Origin: JAKAXS01 sp965279065
GTDB lineage: Bacteria; Pseudomonadota; Alphaproteobacteria; Rhizobiales; Hyphomicrobiaceae
Direction of reading: 5' to 3'
DNA: 64,000 nt
NCBI GenBank assembly: GCA_965279065.1
Contig: OZ257134.1
Span: 2,170,001 to 2,234,000, forward strand
The notes below the pieces were generated by a model, which worked only from the letters and a program-made list of their open reading frames with translations, was not told where the DNA came from and did not search any database. Below, in pieces: positions 54,044 through 62,193 of this stretch; the stretch's first letter is position 1, and every line of letters starts with the position of its first letter. Both the position numbers and the translations under genes were made by a program.

Positions 54044-54906
54044 GACGCGGACGCTTGCACACCAAAGCGAAGCTTCGCAAGCTCCACCTGGAGCGCAGCC
54101 CGGATGCGGATGAAGAAGAGCTGGCACGGTCCGTGCGATGGATGCGCGAATTTCAGGTGCGACAACACTTGAAGCACAGAGCGCTGCAACCTCCTGGATT
54201 TGAGGGGCGCGCGGGACGGATCACATTTTCTCACAACCGCAAGTGTGATGAGGAATTCGGCATGTTTGTCCGCGACCTCGATACGCTGTACCGAGAGGAG
54301 GTCGCCGCGGGCCTTTCGGGCCGGCAAGGGATCAGCGTCGCTCTTGCGCTGGCTTTGGACCTGTTGCAGCGCGTGCCAAGCCGACATGATTTAGGCCCGC
54401 TCTTGCAGCCGTTGGGCGTCCTGCGTGAGGCCTTGAGCAAACTGGATCGTGGTGAAGTCCATCCCCTGATGGCGCCAAGAAAGCGGACTCGCGGCCGTCC
54501 GTCCAATTCACGGGCTGAGGAATTGCGGATCAGGGCAGTCCTGGCAACCAAGACACTTAAGGAAACCGGCATGTCATGGAACGAAGCGGAACGCCGAGTG
54601 GCGCACGCCGCTGCTCCAGCGGCGGCCGCGATCTGGAAGGATCGAGCACATTATCAGCTTACCCCAGAAACTGTACGCAACTGGCGCGAAAGCTATCAGG
54701 CGCGGATACGGGATTTCGACTTCTCGAATATGGAAGGTGCGCCGCCGGAGGCCTGGGCCGAGGATAATTTTCAGTTGGCGCGGAGCATCGGACCTCTGGA
54801 TGGATACGTCGACGTGGTCCTTGCGTCGCTGTCATTGGAGAATCTCGACCTTCCCATGCATGTTGTCACAGCTCGTGTAAGAGCCAATGATGCTGGTCCG
54901 GATTAG
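53995..54906 (+). CDS. Hypothetical ICE protein, possibly N-terminally frameshifted
   Basis: 303 residues if read from TTG 53995; the true start may be in another frame at 53921 or later (TTG 54055). The protein is Arg/Leu-rich: LHTKAKLRKLHLERS, then a helical region (RQGISVALALALDLLQRVP), a basic stretch KRTRGRPSNSRAEELRIRA that could contact DNA, and a helix-turn-helix-like segment TPETVRNWRESYQARIRDF. No family was recognised. It stands alone between traG and parB and reads against both. A DNA-binding regulator is possible. Confidence 0.55.
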   Translation: MDAWDAVQRVPCWKRLGRGRLHTKAKLRKLHLERSPDADEEELARSVRWMREFQVRQHLKHRALQPPGFEGRAGRITFSHNRKCDEEFGMFVRDLDTLYREEVAAGLSGRQGISVALALALDLLQRVPSRHDLGPLLQPLGVLREALSKLDRGEVHPLMAPRKRTRGRPSNSRAEELRIRAVLATKTLKETGMSWNEAERRVAHAAAPAAAAIWKDRAHYQLTPETVRNWRESYQARIRDFDFSNMEGAPPEAWAEDNFQLARSIGPLDGYVDVVLASLSLENLDLPMHVVTARVRANDAGPD

Positions 54907-55047
54907 CCGGGGCTTTCGCTCCCGCAATTCGATGCCGGTCAGGCGCGAGCGGCAAGGTCTGATCCAACGAGGTCCTTGCTCACGTACACACGAGCGCGAA
55001 GCATGACGGAGCGGCCACGCGCACCGCGCACGGCCGCCCCCACCGTG

Positions 55048-56748
55048 TTACGCTGCTTGCCGGGCGGCGCCCATCAAGGCGCGCACGGTGTATTGCGCCT
55101 GCGCGAAGGCCATGTAGCGCGGCGTCCACCCTTCGACCCTTGTGCGGCCGTCTCCGGCGAGCGCCTTGCGGATGATGTCCTTCTTCTTGATGCCCGGCTC
55201 GGTCAGGTAGCTGTTGGCCGCCTGCTCGCCGATGACCTCGGTCAGCATCGCTGTCACGGTCTCGCGGTCCTTGACCAGCGCGAAGAAGGGATCGTCGGGC
55301 TGCCAATGATCGAGGCAATCGACCTTCAGCCGCTGCCCCAGCGTGTCAACCAGCCCGGTTCCAGCCGCCAGCGTCTCTGCCATGACCACGGCAAGCACCT
55401 GCATCACCTGCGCGTCTGAGAGATCGAGCAGGCGCGCGAACACCTCCGCCGTGCGTATGCCGCTCGTATCATGAGCCACGATCGGCGTTCCGTCCGCCTC
55501 GCGGTCGAGGAGCTTGGCGGCCTTGGCCTGCTTTCTGGCGAACGCAGCCTCGCTCTTGAGCCCGGCCAATGCCGCCTCGATGTCCGCGTTAGCGGCCCGG
55601 CGCGGCTCGACCTCGACCGCCCACCAGCGTCCGCCGCCAATGGCGTGCGCCAGCATGAGACGCAATGCGACGCCGTGCGTGCCGGAAACAGCAAGGCGCA
55701 CAGCGCTGTGGCGCACGAGATCGACGTAGTTGGCGAGCGGCGCGGTCATCTCGGGGCGCTCGACACGCGCGGTCTCAGGGACGCTGCCGCTCTCCGCGCC
55801 CGCGCGTTTGGCGCGCCGCAGCTCGTCACGATGCCTAAGCCCCTTGTGCACGGTCACATGACCGCCGGGCTCGACCACGATATAAACCTCGCCGCCGTTG
55901 GCCTTGGCCATATGCTCGTAGTCCCATTCCTGGAAACGCCGATCCGGTTCGATGATGTGCACCTCGGTCCATCCCGCATCGAGCAACTGATCGCGGCGTG
56001 CGGCAATGGCCTCATTCTGCAGGCGCCAGAACTCTTGCGGATCGGTGAAATACCGCTCATCTCCGAACAGGTCGGACACGATGCCGCCCTGATACTGGGA
56101 CTCATCGAACAGCGCCGCCTTGGTGGCGATCTCGGCGCCGCCTAGCAGCCACGCCTTGAGCTGCCAGCGTGGCGGCGCCTGCTGTTCGGGATCATTGTGC
56201 AGGGCGAGCCAAGCCCGCTGCCGTTCCTTGGTCGCGAGTGTCAAGAGCTGCAACGTCCCAGCGTCGATGTCCCCTGCACGGTAGATCCGCCGGATGTCGG
56301 GATGCAGGTTGGCAATGGCGAGGCGGCGGCGCACGATCTGCTCGGATATGCCGAAGTGCACGGCGATGTCGGGCTCGCTCAATCCCTTCCTGCGCAGGGC
56401 GGCGAAGGCCTCATACTGTTCCATGTCGTCCATCGGCAAGCGCTCGACGTTTTCGGCTAGCGAAGCTTCGATGGCGGTCACGTCGTCATCGGCGGCCAGC
56501 ACGACGCAGGGCATCTTGTCGAAGCCAGGAACGCCTTCGGCGTCGAGTTTCTTGGCGGCGAGATAGCGGCGTCGCCCGGCGACGATCTCGTAGCCGCCGC
56601 CGACGCTCCGCACCAGGAGAGGCTGGATCACGCCGAGTGCGGCGATGGAGGCAGCAAGGCTGTCGACGTCCTTGGAGCCGTTTCGGCGGACGTTGAGCCT
56701 GGAGACGGCAAGCTCAAACAACGGGATATGATGCAATTTGCGGATCAT
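55048..56748 (-). CDS. Large ParB/RepB-type partition protein
   Basis: 566 residues from ATG 56748 with GGAGAAAA ahead. Residues ~10-110 are the ParB N-terminal CTPase-like domain (ELAVSRLNVRRNG, GVIQPLLVRSV, EIVAGRRRYLAAKKL). The HTH follows (LSEPDIAVHFGISEQIVRRR). The C-terminal ~350 residues are a long extension with ALRLMLAHAIGGGRWW, found in the large ParB proteins of trb-type ICEs rather than chromosomal ParB. No parA is adjacent. It probably helps maintain or regulate the excised element. It lies 17 nt downstream of ardC. Confidence 0.9.
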   Translation of the reverse strand: MIRKLHHIPLFELAVSRLNVRRNGSKDVDSLAASIAALGVIQPLLVRSVGGGYEIVAGRRRYLAAKKLDAEGVPGFDKMPCVVLAADDDVTAIEASLAENVERLPMDDMEQYEAFAALRRKGLSEPDIAVHFGISEQIVRRRLAIANLHPDIRRIYRAGDIDAGTLQLLTLATKERQRAWLALHNDPEQQAPPRWQLKAWLLGGAEIATKAALFDESQYQGGIVSDLFGDERYFTDPQEFWRLQNEAIAARRDQLLDAGWTEVHIIEPDRRFQEWDYEHMAKANGGEVYIVVEPGGHVTVHKGLRHRDELRRAKRAGAESGSVPETARVERPEMTAPLANYVDLVRHSAVRLAVSGTHGVALRLMLAHAIGGGRWWAVEVEPRRAANADIEAALAGLKSEAAFARKQAKAAKLLDREADGTPIVAHDTSGIRTAEVFARLLDLSDAQVMQVLAVVMAETLAAGTGLVDTLGQRLKVDCLDHWQPDDPFFALVKDRETVTAMLTEVIGEQAANSYLTEPGIKKKDIIRKALAGDGRTRVEGWTPRYMAFAQAQYTVRALMGAARQAA

Positions 56749-56765
56749 GGGTTTTCTCCGTTCGA

Positions 56766-57692
56766 TCAGGCGGCGGTGCGGCGGGGCTCGGCGGGCTGCA
56801 AGGCATCGAGGTAGGCGACGGCCTCCTGCGCCTTGGCAGCTGCGGAGAACAGGGCGCGCGGCTCTGACTTCATGATGCTGAGCCAATGGCGGATGTAGCG
56901 GGCGTGGTCGGGATGCGGCTCGATGGCGACGCCGAGGCGCGCACAGAAGAAAGCGGCCCCGATCTCGGCGCAGGCTTCCTCGAAACAATAGGCATCGTCA
57001 CCGAAGCGCTTGCCAAACGCACGGTCCAGGCGGCGCGGTGCGCCGGTCCAGTGGGTGACCTCATGACCAAGCACGGCGTACCAAGCCTCCGTGCGCGTGC
57101 GTCCGTCACACTTGAAGAAGCGCGCCTCATCCGGCATGTGGATGGTGTCCGTGGACGGCCGATAGCAAGCCCGCGCGCCGCCGACGACAATGCGGGCGCT
57201 GGTAGCGGCAAAGTACGCCTCGGCGGCGGCGATGCGCGCAATGGGATTGGGAGGCAACTGGGCGGCTGGCTGGTAGCCGTCCACCTGTTCGGCGGCGAAC
57301 ACCCAGTAGCCGCGCGCGACGCGGCGCGGTCCGGTATCGGCATCGCCTTGGTTCGCATCGGGCTCGACCTCTCGAACGAGTTCCCGATAGAAGACGATGG
57401 GCGAGGCCGTCTCGCCCTTGCGGACGTGCGCACCCTTCTCGTTCCATTGCCGCAGCGTCGCCCACTCGCCGGAGGCGTAGCCGCGCTCCAGCGCGCTGAT
57501 CCAAAGGCTCAGCACATTGACGCCGCGATAGGCTTGCCCGGTTACGGCATTGATGGGCAGGACAGGACTGACGCTTCCGCGCTGCCACGGCATTACGGGG
57601 TCGCCCGGACTGCTCTCGATAGCGGCGAGAAGCTTTCCGGTTATGGTTTCGTAGATGTTGGATTTGGAGGAATTTCGAGGCTTCGATCGCAT
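56766..57692 (-). CDS. ardC: ArdC-like antirestriction protein
   Basis: 308 residues from ATG 57692, with AGGAG about 8 nt ahead. The N-terminal ssDNA-binding domain (IYETITGKLLAAIE, MPWQRG, YRGVNVLSLWISA, GEWATLRQWNEKGAHVRKGE cited in part) is followed by a zinc metallopeptidase domain with HEVTHW at 210-215 and downstream Glu in CFEEACAEIGAAF. ArdC protects incoming single-stranded DNA from host restriction. First of the ardC-parB pair, the natural early genes after transfer. Confidence 0.93.
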   Translation of the reverse strand: MRSKPRNSSKSNIYETITGKLLAAIESSPGDPVMPWQRGSVSPVLPINAVTGQAYRGVNVLSLWISALERGYASGEWATLRQWNEKGAHVRKGETASPIVFYRELVREVEPDANQGDADTGPRRVARGYWVFAAEQVDGYQPAAQLPPNPIARIAAAEAYFAATSARIVVGGARACYRPSTDTIHMPDEARFFKCDGRTRTEAWYAVLGHEVTHWTGAPRRLDRAFGKRFGDDAYCFEEACAEIGAAFFCARLGVAIEPHPDHARYIRHWLSIMKSEPRALFSAAAKAQEAVAYLDALQPAEPRRTAA

Positions 57693-58372
57693 AACGCAAA
57701 ACTCCTGCGGTGGAACCAAAGACCGAGATTTCAGTGCTGATCTCAGTGTTCGCAGGATAACAAATGTTCTTCCTTTGTTCTACAAATTTTATGGCAGTTT
57801 CAATCACATATTGTTTCAGCCTGGGCAATCGCGCGACATTTCCAATTCGTCGGCGTTGTTTTTCCGACCTCTTCCCTATCTAGAAATAAATCGGGTCCCT
57901 GTCGTGTGTCTGCCTCACGGAGCCGCCCTTGCCCCCGGTCCCCGGGGGCGGCTTCGTGAGGCAGGCCACGGCCTGCCTCACGGTGAGCCCGGCCTCGTCG
58001 CCCGCACGTCGTTTCTCCTTTGCGCCTCTGAGATCTTGGTCCGCGCCAGGGACCGTCACCCGAATGGGCCGAGACCTGCCGTGCGGGGCTCGGGCGCGCG
58101 GCCCAATGGGGCCGCGCGGTAGGGCCCGACCGCCGCTCCTCGGGCAGCGGGGCGCCCAATCAAGGGAGCATCAGTGCATAGATCGGAATGCTGCAGTTTT
58201 GATCCAACGGGATCACGGCGTGCTCAGATAAGACCAAGCCAAAAAAGAGTGAAGTGCCTTCCGGTGCTTGCCGGAATGGTGCGGCACGACATACGGCCTT
58301 TCCCGTGGTAATGAGTTTGCGAGTATGGGGCGGGGACCGACAGCTCTCTGGTCGAGCTTGAAGAGGGACGGC
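57693..58372. other. 680-nt intergenic region with nested inverted repeats
   Basis: It separates leftward ardC from the rightward cargo at 58.4 kb. The part next to ardC (57720-57830) is AT-rich and probably holds the ardC promoter. 57900-58150 is very GC-rich and holds the nested palindromes listed separately. A frame of 155 codons across it is rejected as Pro/Arg/Gly-rich. It is a candidate for oriT, oriV or a control region of the element. Confidence 0.5.
57910..57982. repeat. Nested GC-rich inverted repeats (possible origin or strong terminator)
   Basis: CTGCCTCACGGAGCCGCCC (57910-57928) is matched by its reverse complement at 57946-57964 with one mismatch. Inside, GCCCCCGG (57931-57938) pairs with CCGGGGGC (57942-57949). 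A third unit, GTGAGGCAGGCC (57957-57968), pairs perfectly with GGCCTGCCTCAC (57971-57982). The word CTGCCTCAC thus occurs three times, in two orientations. No T-tract follows. The layout suits an origin, a protein-binding site or a transcription barrier. Confidence 0.7.
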
Positions 58373-58744
58373 ATGGCACTGAAGCTTCAGATGCAGCTGA
58401 ACAAGCCTGATGAATTCTGGTTGGAGGTCTTCCACACAGATGCGGTTGCCGCCGGCGATACCGTCGACATTGCCGACGGTATTACGCTGACGAACATGTC
58501 GAAAGGCTCCCGCGGCGTCAGCGCTGTCGATCTCCTGACCTTCCTGATCGAGAACAAAGAGAGCATCGCAGCCGGTATCGTCTCGTCCGCAATATACGAT
58601 CTCATCAAGGGATTCGCATCTCGGGCTTTGCTCAACGGAAAGGCGGTCACGAGCAAGGAAGATGTCGCGCAGGTGATCGGAGCCGAGACAGACGCGGATA
58701 AAAAGGACGCCGCCGCGGATGACAAGGAAGACAACAGCGGCTGA
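58373..58744 (+). CDS. Hypothetical small protein paired with the metallopeptidase
   Basis: 123 residues from ATG 58373, with AGAGGG 6 nt ahead. The N-terminal half is beta-rich (MALKLQMQLNKPDEFWLEVF), followed by a hydrophobic helix (SIAAGIVSSAIYDLIKGFA) and a very acidic, Lys/Asp-rich tail (ETDADKKDAAADDKED). No family was recognised. It overlaps the metallopeptidase gene by 26 nt, so the two are translated together; it may be the partner or inhibitor. Confidence 0.65.
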   Translation: MALKLQMQLNKPDEFWLEVFHTDAVAAGDTVDIADGITLTNMSKGSRGVSAVDLLTFLIENKESIAAGIVSSAIYDLIKGFASRALLNGKAVTSKEDVAQVIGAETDADKKDAAADDKEDNSG

Positions 58745-59687
58745 GCGGTATTGCCTCCTCTACTACGGCGTTGCCACCCCCTCATTCGGGCCAGAAATGA
58801 GGGATGACGATGCCCTGCGTTCCGTGTTGATTGCGTGGCGAGGCCCCGACGCATCCCACATGGACCAAGTGGAGCTGGATGGTCTGTTCAGGTTTGCCGA
58901 GACCGAGTTCTACGAGCGGATGAAAGAGATCGCGCAAGTTGCCGGCAAGATCTGCGCCGTGCCACCTTTCAAGTTCAATTTCCTGCGCGTGGGCAACTAC
59001 GAGGCGCTCTTTAATCGCTTCGATTGCGGAGAGCCTCTTATATTCATCGATTCCGACTACATCGACATCCTCTTCGCTTTTTTCGCAAGCCGCATATTCG
59101 AGACTTACTTTTGCGACAGCTCTGAGATCCGGACTTCGTTGCAGCGATATGCCGGGGCGGTGCTGAGGAGCTTCGTGCTTGGCGAGCGGATGAGTGATGA
59201 CGTGCGCAACGCTGCAGCACCTATCTTTGCCCGCAGCGAGCATGCCAGCGGAATTGCAATGAGCCTGTCGCGCACAGCGGCCTACTTCATCCTTGCACAC
59301 GAGCTTGCGCATCATAGTCTCGGACACACAGGTGCGGACGATACCTTCGATACAGAACTCGCGGCTGATGCGCTGGCCGCGAAGATCTATGGCGCGCTTG
59401 GCCAAGAGAAAGGCCTGCAATGGGCGTCCGTCCCTGACGGCTACATGGGAGCGCCGCTCCTGTACTTGGAATTCCTGAACACGATTGAGCAGCACGGAAC
59501 TCGGCTCTGGACCACCGACCGGATGAAAAGCGACTACCCCGCGGCGCGCAAGCGGCGTTCTGAGATCACGCGGTTTCTCGCCCCACGGTCGGCCGAGGAT
59601 CGAGGGCTTTATCTCGACATGCGCAAATCGATTGCCCGGCTAAACGTGTTTCTTCGCAATCACCAGACGCCGCAACAGAGAATATAA
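58719..59687 (+). CDS. Predicted zinc metallopeptidase
   Basis: 322 residues. The zincin motif HELAHHSLGH (His194, Glu195, His198) is followed by DTELAADALA (212-221), which fits the ExxxD third-ligand pattern of U49/M48-like peptidases. The helix before it (RTAAYFILA) is short, so the protein is probably cytoplasmic. Other segments (FDCGEPLIFIDSDYIDILF) are not recognised. Start chosen at ATG 58719 inside the upstream gene. It is part of a rightward group with the frameshifted nuclease 105 nt downstream. A role in defence or toxin activation is inference from context. Confidence 0.7.
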   Translation: MTRKTTAAERYCLLYYGVATPSFGPEMRDDDALRSVLIAWRGPDASHMDQVELDGLFRFAETEFYERMKEIAQVAGKICAVPPFKFNFLRVGNYEALFNRFDCGEPLIFIDSDYIDILFAFFASRIFETYFCDSSEIRTSLQRYAGAVLRSFVLGERMSDDVRNAAAPIFARSEHASGIAMSLSRTAAYFILAHELAHHSLGHTGADDTFDTELAADALAAKIYGALGQEKGLQWASVPDGYMGAPLLYLEFLNTIEQHGTRLWTTDRMKSDYPAARKRRSEITRFLAPRSAEDRGLYLDMRKSIARLNVFLRNHQTPQQRI

Positions 59688-59791
59688 CGGCTTTATCCTT
59701 CGAGATCGGGCCGGCGTTACCGCTTCTGATGTTAGCATCTGCTGGCTGGAGGTCGCTGCATTCGTCAGCTTGTTGAGCAGAAAGGTCTTCG

Positions 59792-60905
59792 ATGGTCCCT
59801 AAACTATCCTTTGAGGTTCTGGACGCCTTCGCTCGGTTCGGACGCGAGCAGAAACTTTCGCTGCGCGATCCGAAGTCGATCAATGCCTTCACGGACTCCG
59901 TCCATGCGTCTCTGACGACAGCAATCGGGAGCGACGCATGGCTTCATGGGCAGCGCACGCAGAAAATGTTCGAGGCGCTGCTGGTTAGTCTGGGCGAATG
60001 CGCGCTCCTTAAGACAGAGGATAGCGGTCTCGTTCATCCCCAAGGGGGGTACGTTGCGCCGGATTTCCGGGTAGGACGGCACTCAGTGGCTTATTGAGGT
60101 GAAACACGTATATGACGCGGATCCCTCCCGGCAGCGGTTCCGCTGCCAGGATGGCTATCTTCAGAAGCTTCAGGATTACTCATCCCTTACGGGATGTCCT
60201 CTCAAGATCGCACTCTATTGGGCGCGCTGGAGCATATGGACGTTGATCGATCCAAGCGATTTGCAGCTGCGCGACGGCAAGCAGACGATCGATATGTTCA
60301 GGGCCGCACAAATCAACGAATTCGGACACCTAGGCGATCGGACCGTCGGCACTGAGCCCCCGCTGAAGCTGCGGCTTTTCGCCGATCCGTCCAAGGCGAG
60401 TTCGATCGAGGCGAACGGTGAGGCAAGGCTAACCGTCCTACGCGCTGGTCTGTTCTCGGCCGACCGTGAGTTGACCGATCCGCTCGATCAGGAGATCGCT
60501 TGGATGTTTATGCAGTATGGGGAGTGGGTGTGCAGCACGCCGAAGGCAGTGTTTGCCGACGGTGAGCTGCAAGGCATAGACTACGTGTTTGAGCCGAGCG
60601 AGCGGCCAAACCGGCCACAACGTTTCGAGATCGTCGGAACGCTGAGCCGAGTGTTCTCACAGTATTACGCCTCGAAAACATTGAATGATGCTGGGGTCGT
60701 TCAAACCGAGGCGCCTCTTGTTCCAGACTGGTTTGCGCCGCTGACCTCGGACGGGCATTTGGGACGTGAGCTGCCGCTGTGGCTGTTCACCCAGATGCCG
60801 AACCGCGCGCCGCCCGATTCCGGCGTCCTTCCGGAGGCCGGCGATGCAGCACGGGAAGATCGAGCCAATCACAGCTTCCCAAACTCGAATGCGTCCGAAA
60901 AGTAG
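59792..60905 (+). pseudogene. PD-(D/E)xK nuclease gene interrupted by a single-base frameshift
   Basis: ATG 59792 (AAAGGT ahead) opens a frame ending at 60097; a second frame from 60072 runs on to 60905. Removing one G in GTAGGAC at about 60071-60077 joins them into one 370-residue protein and creates the nuclease core APDFRV-D-GTQWLIEVK, with Asp91 and Glu102-x-Lys104, followed by YLQKLQDYSSLTGCPLKIAL. Without the shift the first product stops before ExK and the second lacks the Asp. It is either a recent mutation, a sequencing error, or a recoding site. The 3' end overlaps the convergent SIR2 gene by 37 nt. Confidence 0.75.
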
Positions 60906-62071
60906 GTCTTCAGAATTTCCAGCCTGGTTTGTGGAATCCCAAAGTCATCCCGGAAGCGTCTGGCTATCTCTTCGGGCGCGGGATCGACGATCGTCACCTG
61001 CGGGAACGTTTTGCGGCGCACGAAAGCCTTCTGGAACAGTTCTCCGCTCTGCGTGTCCGTCTGCGGAAAGGAATAACCGATGACTATAATGTGGTCGGCT
61101 AGCGCCAATAGGTCCTCGGCCTTCGTCCATAAAGAGCGGAAGAGACCACCGAATAGGCCGTAGGACTTGTGCCTGACGGGCGCGATGATCAGCGGCATAG
61201 TCACCAGGCCAGCATCTTCTGATTTTCCTTCCGGGCGCCATGGCATCTTCGGCCGCACTCGAAGGATCGTCATTCCTTCTTCTGCCGGCCGGCCGGGAAC
61301 ATCCAAGAAGTTGGGCGGATAGTAGCCGTACGAGAACGGCTCATAGCCTGCCATGTAGCGTCCTGCGAAGCAGGCGTAAGGGGCAGTCGCCGATTCAAAG
61401 ACATGCAACGTGGCCGGATCCAGATCGTGCGTGAGCACAGTGGCGCCCTTGGCGTCGAGCACGGCGTGGGCCGTAATCCAATTCGTCGAGCCGTGCAGCT
61501 TGACGAGCCTTGGCGCCGTTTCAGGTTTTCCGGCGAGCGGCTGTTTCCATCCGTCGCGGAATATGGCTCTGGGATCCACTCCATATCCCCAGTCGGGCCT
61601 CCATTCGGTTTCTTCCGCTAGCGCCCGATCGAAGAGCGTGTCCCAATTGAAGGTGATGACGGCATCATCCGCGCTTATGTGGCTTGCCAATTTCCGGTAC
61701 GGATCCGAGATCGGCCCGTTCTGAATTTCGTTGATGACGGAGCAGAATAGGAAGATCAGCTCATTGTAAGCCCGGCTCTCGTGCATGTAGTCAACGAAGG
61801 GCTTGCCCGCCGCTATGGCCGCATCTCTGCTGCCTTCGATTTCGGTGTGCAGCGCTTCAATGTCAACACCGGAACGAAGGTGGCGGTGAGGATCGTGCAC
61901 TCCATGTTCCTGCAGATACCCCAACAGGCCGACCTGAAGCACCCAGGGATTTTCGCTGATTTTCAGCTGATCGAACGTCTGAAAGAAATCTTTCGCCAGA
62001 GGCATCCTGACGCCCGCAGGCGATTGCGCGTAGCTCTTGGAGGCTCCGGCGCCCAGCACAAACACCTTCAT
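60869..62071 (-). CDS. SIR2-fold protein (SIR2_2 type), possible NAD-using effector
   Basis: 400 residues. The Rossmann start VFVLGAGASKS (3-13), VITFNWDTLFD (138-148), LVKLHGSTNW (189-198) and the late strand HIIVIGYSFPQTD are the four SIR2-like motifs. The TFNWD and LHGS elements correspond to the TQNID and LHG sites of sirtuins. In phage-defence systems such domains often deplete NAD+; here no partner domain is fused, so it could be an effector, a sensor or a deacylase. It reads towards the nuclease gene and overlaps its end. Confidence 0.8.
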   Translation of the reverse strand: MKVFVLGAGASKSYAQSPAGVRMPLAKDFFQTFDQLKISENPWVLQVGLLGYLQEHGVHDPHRHLRSGVDIEALHTEIEGSRDAAIAAGKPFVDYMHESRAYNELIFLFCSVINEIQNGPISDPYRKLASHISADDAVITFNWDTLFDRALAEETEWRPDWGYGVDPRAIFRDGWKQPLAGKPETAPRLVKLHGSTNWITAHAVLDAKGATVLTHDLDPATLHVFESATAPYACFAGRYMAGYEPFSYGYYPPNFLDVPGRPAEEGMTILRVRPKMPWRPEGKSEDAGLVTMPLIIAPVRHKSYGLFGGLFRSLWTKAEDLLALADHIIVIGYSFPQTDTQSGELFQKAFVRRKTFPQVTIVDPAPEEIARRFRDDFGIPQTRLEILKTYFSDAFEFGKL

Positions 62072-62193
62072 GGTTTGCCTGCTCGAATCATTGCTGCCTT
62101 ACTGGAGCAGTGATGAACGGATTCGTATGTTTCACAACATCCGGACGCCATGCGTAGCCAGGGTCTTATGCGTACCGTCTCCGGCGGAAATGT

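Noticed and set aside
57655..58122. 155-codon plus frame between ardC and the cargo
   Set aside because: It begins inside ardC antisense and crosses the GC-rich palindromes with Pro/Gly/Arg-rich composition.
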